Positions 35,089 through 42,955 of a stretch of DNA of 64,000 bases are shown here, in pieces. Location of the stretch: assembly GCF_032463525.1 (NCBI RefSeq), contig NZ_CP135971.1, positions 868,001-932,000 on the forward strand, read 5' to 3'. Position 1 is the stretch's first letter; each line of letters opens with the position of its first letter. A program made the translations under genes and the position numbers. The DNA comes from Pseudomonas sp. DTU_2021_1001937_2_SI_NGA_ILE_001 (GTDB taxonomy: Bacteria; Pseudomonadota; Gammaproteobacteria; Pseudomonadales; Pseudomonadaceae). Below the pieces are notes generated by a model. It saw only the letters and a list, made by a program, of their open reading frames with translations. It did not search any database and was not told where the DNA came from.

Positions 35089-37044
35089 ATGAGCGCCCAC
35101 CATCAGCACGGTCATCACCACCACGGTCATCACCATCATGGCCATGTCCATCTCACCTCGGGTCTGCTGTCTCGGGACGAGCGCCGGCAGGCCGCACGCC
35201 AGTTGACCTTGGCTATGGTCGCCCTCGGGCTGCTGGCGCTGGGCTTGGCCTGGCAAAGCCTGGCCCCAGACCAGGAAGGCGTGGCGCAGTTGCTGTTGGG
35301 CGCTGCGTCGTTGCTGGTGGCCGTACCGGTGCTGGGCTCGGCGTGGCACAGCCTCAAGCAACCGAGCCTGCATGGCGTCACCGACCAGTTGATCGCGCTG
35401 GCCATGCTCGGCGCCTGGGCCATTGGCGACCTGACCACCGCCGCCTTGTTGCCGATCATCATGATCTTCGGGCACGTGCTCGAAGAGCGCAGCATGCTGG
35501 GCTCGCAGGAAGCCATCGACGCCCTAGGCCGCCTCACACGCAGCCAGGCGCGGCTGATCGGTGCCAACGGCGAGGTGAGCGAGGTCGACAACGCCAGCCT
35601 CAAGGCGGGGGACCGGGTAGAGGTACGAGCCGGTGACCGGGTGCCGGCCGATGGTCGTGTCCTCGAAGGCCAGGCCAGCCTCGATACCGCGCCCATCACC
35701 GGGGAGTCCTTGCCGCAGGAGGTCGCGCCGGGTGCGCCTGTGCATGCAGGCGCAATCAACCTCGATGGCTTGCTGCGCATCGAGGTGACCGCCACCGGCG
35801 AGGACTCCGCGCTGGGCAAGGTGATTGCCCTGATGCGCCGCGCAGAGCAGGCCAAGCCCCCCATCACCCGGCTGCTCGAACGCTACGCCGGGCGTTACCT
35901 GCTGCTGGTGCTGATGATCGCGGCGGCCACCTGGTTCATCACCGGCGATGCCCAGGCCATGCTGGCCGTGCTGGTGGCGGCTTGTCCGTGCGCACTGGTG
36001 CTCTCAGCCCCGGCCACAGCCATTGCCGGGGTCGCCGTTGCGGCGCGGCATGGCATTCTGATTCGTGGCTCTGCGTTTCTCGAAGAGCTGGCCGACCTGT
36101 CGTCGCTGGTGATCGACAAAACCGGCACCCTGACCCAAGGGGCACTGCACCTGCAACAGATCGTGAGCAGCCAGACCGAGGTGGCGGAGCACCAGGTGCT
36201 GCGCCTGGCTGCCAGCCTGGGCACGGCGAGCAGCCACCCGGTCAGTCGCGCCTTGGCCAAGTCCGTTCCCCGCGACCAGCACCTTGCGCTTGCCGAATTG
36301 CACGAGATGCAAGGTTTCGGTGTGGTTGCTTCGACCGAACAAGGCCAGGCCGCGCTGGGGCGTGCGGAGCTATTTGAGAAGCTGGATATCGCCTTGCCGG
36401 CGGTGCCGGAGCACGATGGCCCGATCGTTGGCCTGGCACTGCACGGACGTTTTCTCGCCTGGCTGCTGCTGGCCGACAATGTACGCCGGGAAGCGCCTGA
36501 AGCGTTGGCGCAACTGCGCGAGCTGGGGCTGCGCCGGCAGTTGCTGCTGACCGGCGACCGACGCAGCGTGGCGCAGTGGGTGGCGAGCCAGGTGGGCATC
36601 ACCCATGTGGTCGCCCAGGCGTTGCCGGAAGACAAGCTCAAGCAGGTCAATCAGGAAATCCAGGCCGGTTTCAGGCCGATGGTGGTGGGCGACGGCATCA
36701 ACGACTCGCTGGCGCTCAAGGCGGGCGTCGTGGGTGTCGCCATCGGTGCGGGCGGAACCGACATCGCCATGGCTGCGGCGGACATCGTACTGATCAATGG
36801 TGACCTGCGCCGCCTGGCCACCGGTGTGCGTCTCAGCCGCCTGTGTCGGCGGACTCTGCAATGGAATGTGCTGATCGGCCTCGGCTGGACGGTGGGAATC
36901 ATGCTGGCGGCGGCATTCGGGCTGTTGGGTGCGGCCGGCGCGATGATCGCGGCGCTGTTGCACAACCTCAGTACCTTGCTGGTGCTCGGCAATGCCGGTC
37001 GGCTGCTGCGCTACGATGAAAGGGACGAGGTACCGGTGTCGTGA
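35089..37044 (+). CDS. P1B-type heavy-metal ATPase with His-rich N-terminus
   Basis: 651-residue metal-translocating P-type ATPase. Residues 4-21 are mostly His; no CxxC heavy-metal-associated domain precedes the membrane part. Key motifs: TGES (204-207), the TM metal site Cys299-Pro300-Cys301, phosphorylated Asp343 in DKTGTLTQG, the nucleotide-binding His383-Pro384, and GDGIND near 540. The last helix reads LLHNLSTLLVLGNAGRLL: His-Asn stands where zinc/cadmium pumps have an Asp and cobalt-type pumps His-Glu. Metal and direction are therefore open. From memory it resembles the P. aeruginosa HmtA importer of copper and zinc. It ends a four-gene operon with three SPFH proteins. Confidence 0.9.
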   Translation: MSAHHQHGHHHHGHHHHGHVHLTSGLLSRDERRQAARQLTLAMVALGLLALGLAWQSLAPDQEGVAQLLLGAASLLVAVPVLGSAWHSLKQPSLHGVTDQLIALAMLGAWAIGDLTTAALLPIIMIFGHVLEERSMLGSQEAIDALGRLTRSQARLIGANGEVSEVDNASLKAGDRVEVRAGDRVPADGRVLEGQASLDTAPITGESLPQEVAPGAPVHAGAINLDGLLRIEVTATGEDSALGKVIALMRRAEQAKPPITRLLERYAGRYLLLVLMIAAATWFITGDAQAMLAVLVAACPCALVLSAPATAIAGVAVAARHGILIRGSAFLEELADLSSLVIDKTGTLTQGALHLQQIVSSQTEVAEHQVLRLAASLGTASSHPVSRALAKSVPRDQHLALAELHEMQGFGVVASTEQGQAALGRAELFEKLDIALPAVPEHDGPIVGLALHGRFLAWLLLADNVRREAPEALAQLRELGLRRQLLLTGDRRSVAQWVASQVGITHVVAQALPEDKLKQVNQEIQAGFRPMVVGDGINDSLALKAGVVGVAIGAGGTDIAMAAADIVLINGDLRRLATGVRLSRLCRRTLQWNVLIGLGWTVGIMLAAAFGLLGAAGAMIAALLHNLSTLLVLGNAGRLLRYDERDEVPVS

Positions 37045-37191
37045 GGCAGCTCACTGCTCGCATCGCGAAACCTCCCGTGATTGGGCTGCTTCAGGGGGCT
37101 GGCTCAGTAGCTGAGCACTCGCTTTGGCAGCGGCACGATGCGCTTGCTGTCCAAATACTCAGGTTTCACTGAACACCTATCGCCAATCCGA

Positions 37192-38106
37192 TCAGAGACT
37201 ATCGGGATCCCCGAAGAACATCTGAATCCGCGAGCGCAACCAGCGCTCCGCCGGGTCGTTGTCCTGGGCGCCGCGCCAGGCCATGTGCAGTTCGAAGGTC
37301 TGCGATTCCAGTGGCAGGTCTTCGGCGCGTACGCCGCCGCTGGCGGTAAGCACTTCGGCGGCGTAGTCGGGGACGGTGGCGAGGATGTCGGTGCCGGCCA
37401 GCAGGGTCGAGAGGCCATTGAACTGCGGTACGGCGAGCACCACGTGGCGTTTGCGACCGATCTTTTCCAGGTGTTCGTCGATGAATCCCGACAGGTCGCC
37501 GGCGAAGGACACCAAGGCGTGCGGGCGGTTGCAGAAGTCGTCGAGGCTCAGCGGGCCGGGCACGGTGTCGGCGCGCAGCAGTCGTGGGCGGCTGCGGCGC
37601 AGCACCTTGCGCTTGGCATTGGCGGGCAGGTCGCTGGTGTAGCTGACCCCCACGGAGATTTCGCCCGAGGCCAGCAGGGCGGGCATGAGGATGTAGTTGA
37701 CTCGGCGGATCACCAGCACGATGCCTGGTGCTTCGGAGCGCAGGCGCTTGAGCAGCGAGGGCAGCAGGGCGAATTCGACCTCGTCGGACAGGCCTATACG
37801 GAATACCGCATTGCTGGTCGCCGGGTCGAACTCGGCGGCGCGGCTCACGGCCGTGGAGATAGAGTCCAGGGCCGGGGAGAGCAGGGCGAAGATTTCCGAG
37901 GCCCGGGCGGTGGGTTCCATGCTGCGCCCGGTGCGCACGAACAGCGGGTCGTCGAACAGGCCACGCAAGCGTGACAGGGCGGCGCTGATCGCCGGCTGGC
38001 CGAGGAACAGCTTCTCGGCGGCACGGGTCACGCTGCGCTCATGCATCAGGGTTTCGAAGACGATCAGCAGGTTGAGGTCGACGCGACGCAGGTCGTTGCG
38101 GTTCAT
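37192..38106 (-). CDS. mexT: LysR-type activator MexT
   Basis: 304-residue LysR regulator, the length of P. aeruginosa MexT. The N-terminus NDLRRVDLNLLIVFETL, the helix-turn-helix ERSVTRAAEKLFLGQPAISA and the C-terminal AWRGAQDNDPAERWLRSRI match MexT as I remember it almost residue for residue. MexT activates mexEF-oprN and the neighbouring oxidoreductase gene under disulfide/electrophile stress. Start ATG 38106. It is divergent from mexS, as in P. aeruginosa, but here mexEF-oprN lies about 33 kb away. No frameshift was seen, so the protein should be functional. Confidence 0.93.
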   Translation of the reverse strand: MNRNDLRRVDLNLLIVFETLMHERSVTRAAEKLFLGQPAISAALSRLRGLFDDPLFVRTGRSMEPTARASEIFALLSPALDSISTAVSRAAEFDPATSNAVFRIGLSDEVEFALLPSLLKRLRSEAPGIVLVIRRVNYILMPALLASGEISVGVSYTSDLPANAKRKVLRRSRPRLLRADTVPGPLSLDDFCNRPHALVSFAGDLSGFIDEHLEKIGRKRHVVLAVPQFNGLSTLLAGTDILATVPDYAAEVLTASGGVRAEDLPLESQTFELHMAWRGAQDNDPAERWLRSRIQMFFGDPDSL

Positions 38107-38314
38107 ACGTGAGGACTCGGGCCTTGTATCGAGGCGCTCGCCAGGGCTTGGGCGAGGCAGGTGGGCATAGTACGGGCAAATCGGTCCGGGGTGTAGCCGT
38201 CGATTGTTGCCCGTGGCGCAAAGGACCCTGGCAGCAGACGGTTGCATTGTGGCATGTGAATGCCACAATGGCCTCCTTTCGAGGGTAGGGCGGAACCGCA
38301 CCACACCCTGACGA

Positions 38315-38338
38315 ATCAATGACAGACATGTCGACTAT
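38315..38338 (+). promoter_or_regulatory. Candidate MexT-binding site upstream of mexS
   Basis: ATCA and ACTAT at exactly the spacing of the remembered MexT consensus (ATCA-N5-GTCGAT-N4-ACYAT), though the central hexamer matches at only two of six positions; 11 of 15 overall. It ends 77 bases before the mexS ATG, almost the same as the mexE site (79 bases). It lies in the mexT-mexS divergent gap. Confidence 0.4.
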
Positions 38339-38415
38339 TAATGGCCACTGACTGGTCCTGCCGGGAAAGCCCCGATAAAGTGCAGGGCATCCTGATACAA
38401 AAGGCGAGGTTCTAA

Positions 38416-39438
38416 ATGTCCCGCATGATCCGTTTCCACCAGTTCGGCCCGGCCGAGGTGCTCAAGATCGAAGAGCACCCGGATGCGTTGCCTGCGCCCG
38501 GCGAGGTGCAGGTGCGTGTCCATGCCATCGGCGTGAGCTGGTATGACGTTCTCTGGCGGCAGAATCTGGCCAGCACGCTGGCGCGCTTGCCTGCCGGCAT
38601 CGGGCATGAGATGGCCGGTGTGGTCACGGCGGTCGGCGACGGCGTCGATGATCTGGCCGTGGGTGACCGGGTGGCCAGCTTCCCCGCTGCTGACCCCAAT
38701 CAGCATCCGGTGTATGGCGAAGTCATCGTCATGCCGCGCAATGCGCTGACGCGTTACCCCGACGTGCTGACCCCGGCGCAGGCCAGTGTCCACTACACCC
38801 CGTTGCTGGTTGCCTATTTCGCTTATGTCGACCTGGCGCGCATCAAGCCGGGCCAGACCGTCCTGATCACCGACGCCAGTCATTGCGCCGGCCCCTGCTT
38901 CGTGCAGTTGGGCAAGGCCCTGGGGGCCAAGGTGATCGCGGCGACCAAGACTGAGGACGCCCGCGACTACCTGCTGGGCCTGGGCGCCGACAAGGTAGTG
39001 GTGACCGAAGAGCAGGACCTGCTCATGGCGATCAACAAGTACACCGACAGTCGCGGTGTGGACGTGGTCTGCGACGGCATGGGTGGCCCACAGATGTCGC
39101 TGATGGGCGACGTGCTGGCGCCACGTGGCAGCCTGATCCTCTACGGCCTGCAGGGCGGCAACCAGACCCCGTTCCCGGCTTGCGCGGCGTTCCAGAAGAA
39201 CATCCAGTTCTACCTGCACTGCCTGGGCAACTTCACCGGCAAGCCGCAGTTGGGTATCGATCAGGACAACGAAGCACTGCAGCGTGCCCTGCGTGATATC
39301 AACCAGCTGACCGGCGACGGCGTGCTGCAGCCCCTGGCGATCAAGCCATTCGCATTCGAGCAGGTCGCCCAGGCGCACCGTTATATGGACGGTTGCCCGA
39401 TCGGCGGCCGCGCCGTACTGGAGCTGCCGGTCACCTGA
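38416..39438 (+). CDS. mexS: MexS-like oxidoreductase (zinc-type alcohol dehydrogenase superfamily)
   Basis: 340-residue medium-chain dehydrogenase/reductase. N-terminus MIRFHQFGPAEVLKIEEHP and the block AIGVSWYDVLWRQNL match MexS. Where true zinc alcohol dehydrogenases have GxCGTD, this has VSWYDVLW, so the catalytic zinc cysteine is absent and it behaves like a quinone reductase. The nucleotide-binding region is VLITDASHCAGPCFVQLGKALGAKVI. In P. aeruginosa loss of MexS raises MexT-dependent efflux, probably because its substrate, an electrophile, accumulates. It is divergent from mexT, with a strong terminator behind it. Confidence 0.88.
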   Translation: MSRMIRFHQFGPAEVLKIEEHPDALPAPGEVQVRVHAIGVSWYDVLWRQNLASTLARLPAGIGHEMAGVVTAVGDGVDDLAVGDRVASFPAADPNQHPVYGEVIVMPRNALTRYPDVLTPAQASVHYTPLLVAYFAYVDLARIKPGQTVLITDASHCAGPCFVQLGKALGAKVIAATKTEDARDYLLGLGADKVVVTEEQDLLMAINKYTDSRGVDVVCDGMGGPQMSLMGDVLAPRGSLILYGLQGGNQTPFPACAAFQKNIQFYLHCLGNFTGKPQLGIDQDNEALQRALRDINQLTGDGVLQPLAIKPFAFEQVAQAHRYMDGCPIGGRAVLELPVT

Positions 39439-39465
39439 CCCCTACCGATTCGCCCTGCTCACCAG

Positions 39466-39503
39466 GAACCCGGTCGCTGACAACGACCGGGTTCTTTGTT
39501 TTT
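39466..39503 (+). terminator. Rho-independent terminator after mexS
   Basis: An 11-base stem (GAACCCGGTCG paired with CGACCGGGTTC) with a seven-base loop, followed by a T-rich run (CTTTGTTTTT). It starts 27 bases past the mexS stop. Confidence 0.88.
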
Positions 39504-39776
39504 CAAACTTCCTACAAGTAATAGCGTGTATTTGTAGGAGTGTTCGCTACTCGATTAGGCGCATGTCTGACGTTTTGTCGTGCCGATAAACATATGAAAC
39601 TCCAGCACGCGCCAAGCATTATCTGACCCGGTATGTCCGGTCTGCTTCAGTCTGATACGAAGAGGCGCTGCGGGGCGCCGTGCCAAGGGCTGGGGCGATG
39701 CCGGGCCAGGTACGCAGCACAAAGCACAGCGCGTGTAATGGTTCTTCAAATGTCGTGAACATGGCGTTTAAAGAGA

Positions 39777-39804
39777 CGAAAAGGGTGATCTTTGACCCTT
39801 TTCG
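39777..39804 (+). promoter_or_regulatory. Perfect hairpin in the leader of the PP-loop gene
   Basis: A 10-base perfect stem (CGAAAAGGGT against ACCCTTTTCG) with an eight-base loop, about 130 bases upstream of the start at 39938. The minus strand has no gene to terminate here, so it may be an operator or leader hairpin. The rest of the 39504-39937 gap contains no convincing gene; a weaker inverted repeat (CCTACAA/TTGTAGG) is at 39511-39538. Confidence 0.4.
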
Positions 39805-39937
39805 CGTCGCTTGTAATCAAAAAGTCGATCCCGATAATGAGCCGTGATCTATTACTCAGGGAAAGAGCCGTGCTCAACGACAATAATGATTTCCAGCACT
39901 CTGCCGTTCCAACTTCGTGGCCTGCGGAGTTCGCATG

Positions 39938-41392
39938 ATGAGCGATCTCCATGAACAGGCGATGAACTATGTCTACCAGCAAGTTCTGCAGCGTTTGCTG
40001 GGGCACCTGAGCCGTGCCGAACGCACCGCGTTGCAGCTGTTGATCCAGCGCTTGCTGGTGGCGGCGGGCGGCGCCGAACGCATCAGTGACTTCGTCCTGC
40101 TGGTGCCCTTCGGTGGTGGCAAGGACAGTGCCTACACCCTGGCGCTGTTGCGCGCTGCGCAACTGAGCATCTGCACCCGGGCGCCAGGCACCTTCAAGCT
40201 GCGCGTCGCGACCCTGCGTCATGCGGGCCTCAGCCCGGCGGTGATGGGCAATATCCATCGGGTGTATTCGGCGTTGTTCCTGTATGACGATCCGCGGGTC
40301 GAAATGCTGGTTTTCGATGATCAGCGCACCCATGCGTTCGAGCCGGACCTGCCGTTCTCCGCCGCTGGCCGACGCCAGAACCGCGCCGACATGCTGCGTG
40401 CCGGACACCTGACGGCGGGCGACGGGCGCAGCACCTTCTGTGACAGCTGCCACCTGAACCTGGCCGATGCGTTCTACCGTGCGATGACCTGGGGGGAGGG
40501 CGTCGGGGCGGTGGCCACTGGCGACTCACGCAAGGAGCAGAAGCAGTACATCACCTGGCTGATGCGTCTGGCCCAGGCGACCGGGCAACAGAACGGGCAC
40601 TGGCGTCACCAGAGTTTTCAGGCGGTGATGCGCAGCCTTGGCAGCCTGACCCAGGCCTGGCGCCAGGAACTGTATGGCGAAGCCGAGGCCGCAAAGCCGC
40701 TTGGGCTGCCGGCCGGCAAAGCCGTAATGCCGGTACACGTGGCGGTGGGCGAGCTGTTCAATGGGCGGGCCGATGAGCACTGGGACTTGCTGACCGACTT
40801 TCTCGGCTTTCGCTTCGACGACCTGGCCCTGGCCTTCAGCGAGTCGGACTGCGCCAACCCGCTGCTGATGGCGCATCTGCAAGGCTTGCGCAGCCAATAC
40901 CTGGACGGCGGCCGGTATGCCGATGGCATTGCCAGCTACCTGCAGGACGCGCGCCGGCTGATGCGTCGCAAGCGTATGCCGGCGCGGCTGGTCGCCCAGG
41001 TGCTGGCCGCCTTCGACGGCGACGCCTGCATCCAGGCTCAGCGCGCGCTGGCCGCCGGTTTCGCCCAGCAGGCCTATGGCCTCAACGAAGCGCAACTGGT
41101 GTGCATGCTGTATTCACCGTTCGTCGATCAGGGGCAGGGGATGGAGCGCTACCTGCGTGATTGCCACCCCGGCATGCTGGTGGCACTGCCTGACCTGCAC
41201 CGCGCGTTGTCCGGCCAGCAGGTACCGGAGCAGGTCCTGCAATGGCTGATGGAAAGCAGCGCAATGAGCCTGGCCGAGCTGCAGGCGTTGTACGCCAGGC
41301 GACGCATCGACCTGGCCAGCAGCGACTCGATCATCGCGCGTATCCGCGCCGCCGACCCCGAACGCTCGCTGCAGCGCCGCGCTGTAGCCTGA
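39938..41392 (+). CDS. PP-loop ATP pyrophosphatase family protein, function unknown
   Basis: 484-residue protein with a clear N-type ATP-pyrophosphatase loop (VPFGGGKDSAYTLALL, residues 57-72). A CxxC follows (Cys168, Cys171 in FCDSCHLNLADAFYRAM), and a later TGDSRKEQKQYITW block resembles the GHxxDD segment of TtcA/TilS-like enzymes. Such enzymes adenylate a carbonyl or tRNA base for thiolation, lysidine formation or amide-bond synthesis. GGAG precedes ATGs at 39935 and 39938; I chose the second. I do not recognise a named family: it is longer than TtcA, and the C-terminal 270 residues are unassigned. A MocR-type regulator follows 71 bases downstream, suggesting an amino-acid or amine-linked substrate. 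Confidence 0.75.
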   Translation: MSDLHEQAMNYVYQQVLQRLLGHLSRAERTALQLLIQRLLVAAGGAERISDFVLLVPFGGGKDSAYTLALLRAAQLSICTRAPGTFKLRVATLRHAGLSPAVMGNIHRVYSALFLYDDPRVEMLVFDDQRTHAFEPDLPFSAAGRRQNRADMLRAGHLTAGDGRSTFCDSCHLNLADAFYRAMTWGEGVGAVATGDSRKEQKQYITWLMRLAQATGQQNGHWRHQSFQAVMRSLGSLTQAWRQELYGEAEAAKPLGLPAGKAVMPVHVAVGELFNGRADEHWDLLTDFLGFRFDDLALAFSESDCANPLLMAHLQGLRSQYLDGGRYADGIASYLQDARRLMRRKRMPARLVAQVLAAFDGDACIQAQRALAAGFAQQAYGLNEAQLVCMLYSPFVDQGQGMERYLRDCHPGMLVALPDLHRALSGQQVPEQVLQWLMESSAMSLAELQALYARRRIDLASSDSIIARIRAADPERSLQRRAVA

Positions 41393-41463
41393 ACCCGGCG
41401 TGCCCGAGCCGCCGGGCTCGGTGGCAACTGCCTGACTCATTTCCCTTTCCGGATGGCCATGCC

Positions 41464-42858
41464 ATGAAAGAAAAAGACGATTTCGCCTATCAGACGGTGT
41501 ATCGCTACCTCGTGCGCCTGATCGACGAGATGCAGACTGACTCGACCCTCAAGATGCCGTCGCTGCGCCAGCTGGCAAGGCGCCTGCGGGTATCGATCTC
41601 CACCATTCAGAGCGCCTATGGTCTGCTGGAGCAGGAAGGGCGTATCTGCTCGGTGCCCAAGTCGGGTTACTACGCCATGCCCGGCAGCTTCGACGGCGAG
41701 GCTGCCTGCCCCGGTGGCAGCCTGCTCGACCGCCTTTACCACAACGTTCGCCGACCAGGGGTGACCATGCTGTCGGGCGACGAACCGCACCTGCTGCTGT
41801 CGCTGGAAGGCGCCTTGCAGAGTACCGAACGCGAACTGATGCGCCAGTACCCGCAGCCGCTGGCCACCGGCTTCCAGCCGTTTGGCGATCTGGAACTGCG
41901 CAGCGCCCTGGCCGCGCGATACACCCGCAATGCACAGGATTGCTGGCATGCCGAGCAGGTATACGTCGGCCCGGATCTGCTGGGCATGCTCAAGATCGTC
42001 GTGCAGACCCTCAATCTGGTCGGCACCACGGTGCTGGTGGAGTCGCCTTGCACCTGGACGGTCCTGCGCCTGTTGCAGGCGCTGAACGTCCAGGTGGTCG
42101 AGCTGCCGCTGGGCGAAGATGGCAACGTGCGCCTGACCGAACTCGACCACCTGCTGCTGGAGTACCCGATCAGCCTGGCCATCCTGCCGTCCTCGTTGAA
42201 CCCGGTACGCGGCACACGGCAGAGCCTGGACAATCGCCGCGGCATGGCCCAGTTGCTCAACCGCTACGGCACCTGGGTGCTGGAGAACGACAGCCATGGC
42301 GAGCTGGCCTTCGCCGCTGCGGGGCCCTGCCTGCGCGAGCTGATCGACCCACAGCGGCTGTTGATTCTCGGCAGTTTCGACAAGGTGCTGGGGCCGGAAG
42401 CGCCCTATGGCTACCTGCTGTGCAAGCAGTTCGACGAGCGCTGGCAGGCGTACTTTCTGCTGCGCGCCTTCGACCTGCCGCCCGTGCGCCAGAAGGCCAT
42501 CGCCCGGTTGTGCAACAGCGGGCGCCTGGATGAGCATCTGGCGGAACTGCGCAGGACGCTGGAGGCGCGCATGCAACAGATGGGCGAACTGCTCGACCGC
42601 CATCTGGGCTGTTGGTTGCGTTATGAACTGCCGGTGGGCGGCAGCGGCATCTGGGCGCAGAGCCAGCAGTGCGTAGACATGCGCCAGGTCTTCGACCACC
42701 TGTTGCAACGTCGGTTGGTGATCGCGCCGGGTGAGTTGTTCAGCCTCAGTGGCTTGCATCGCCAGCACCTGCGCATCAGTTACGCGCTGGACTGGAGCCA
42801 GGACGTAGCAGGGCTGCTCATGGCGCTGGGCGAGGCGCTGCAACAGGCGCGACGCTGA
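41464..42858 (+). CDS. MocR-type regulator (GntR DNA-binding plus aminotransferase-like domain)
   Basis: 464 residues: an N-terminal GntR winged helix (about 8-75: PSLRQLARRLRVSISTIQSAYGLLEQEGR) joined to a fold-type I aminotransferase domain (about 110-460). The PLP lysine is kept in GSFDKVLGPEAPYGYL; the DYxxE-type block of catalytic enzymes appears as ENDSHGEL. MocR proteins bind PLP and an amine ligand to control a nearby gene, usually next door. Here that would be the PP-loop gene upstream or the lipoprotein gene downstream. All three genes are on one strand. Confidence 0.87.
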   Translation: MKEKDDFAYQTVYRYLVRLIDEMQTDSTLKMPSLRQLARRLRVSISTIQSAYGLLEQEGRICSVPKSGYYAMPGSFDGEAACPGGSLLDRLYHNVRRPGVTMLSGDEPHLLLSLEGALQSTERELMRQYPQPLATGFQPFGDLELRSALAARYTRNAQDCWHAEQVYVGPDLLGMLKIVVQTLNLVGTTVLVESPCTWTVLRLLQALNVQVVELPLGEDGNVRLTELDHLLLEYPISLAILPSSLNPVRGTRQSLDNRRGMAQLLNRYGTWVLENDSHGELAFAAAGPCLRELIDPQRLLILGSFDKVLGPEAPYGYLLCKQFDERWQAYFLLRAFDLPPVRQKAIARLCNSGRLDEHLAELRRTLEARMQQMGELLDRHLGCWLRYELPVGGSGIWAQSQQCVDMRQVFDHLLQRRLVIAPGELFSLSGLHRQHLRISYALDWSQDVAGLLMALGEALQQARR

Positions 42859-42955
42859 AACAGGGCCTGCCGACCGGCGGCAGTGATGGCATATTGATTC
42901 GGTGATGGCGCAATGACATATTTGCCACGTCGCCATCCACCCCATCGTGAGCATC

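Noticed and set aside
37102..37116. Small palindrome GCTCAG-TAG-CTGAGC after the ATPase gene as a terminator
   Set aside because: Only six base pairs, with no T run; too weak to call.
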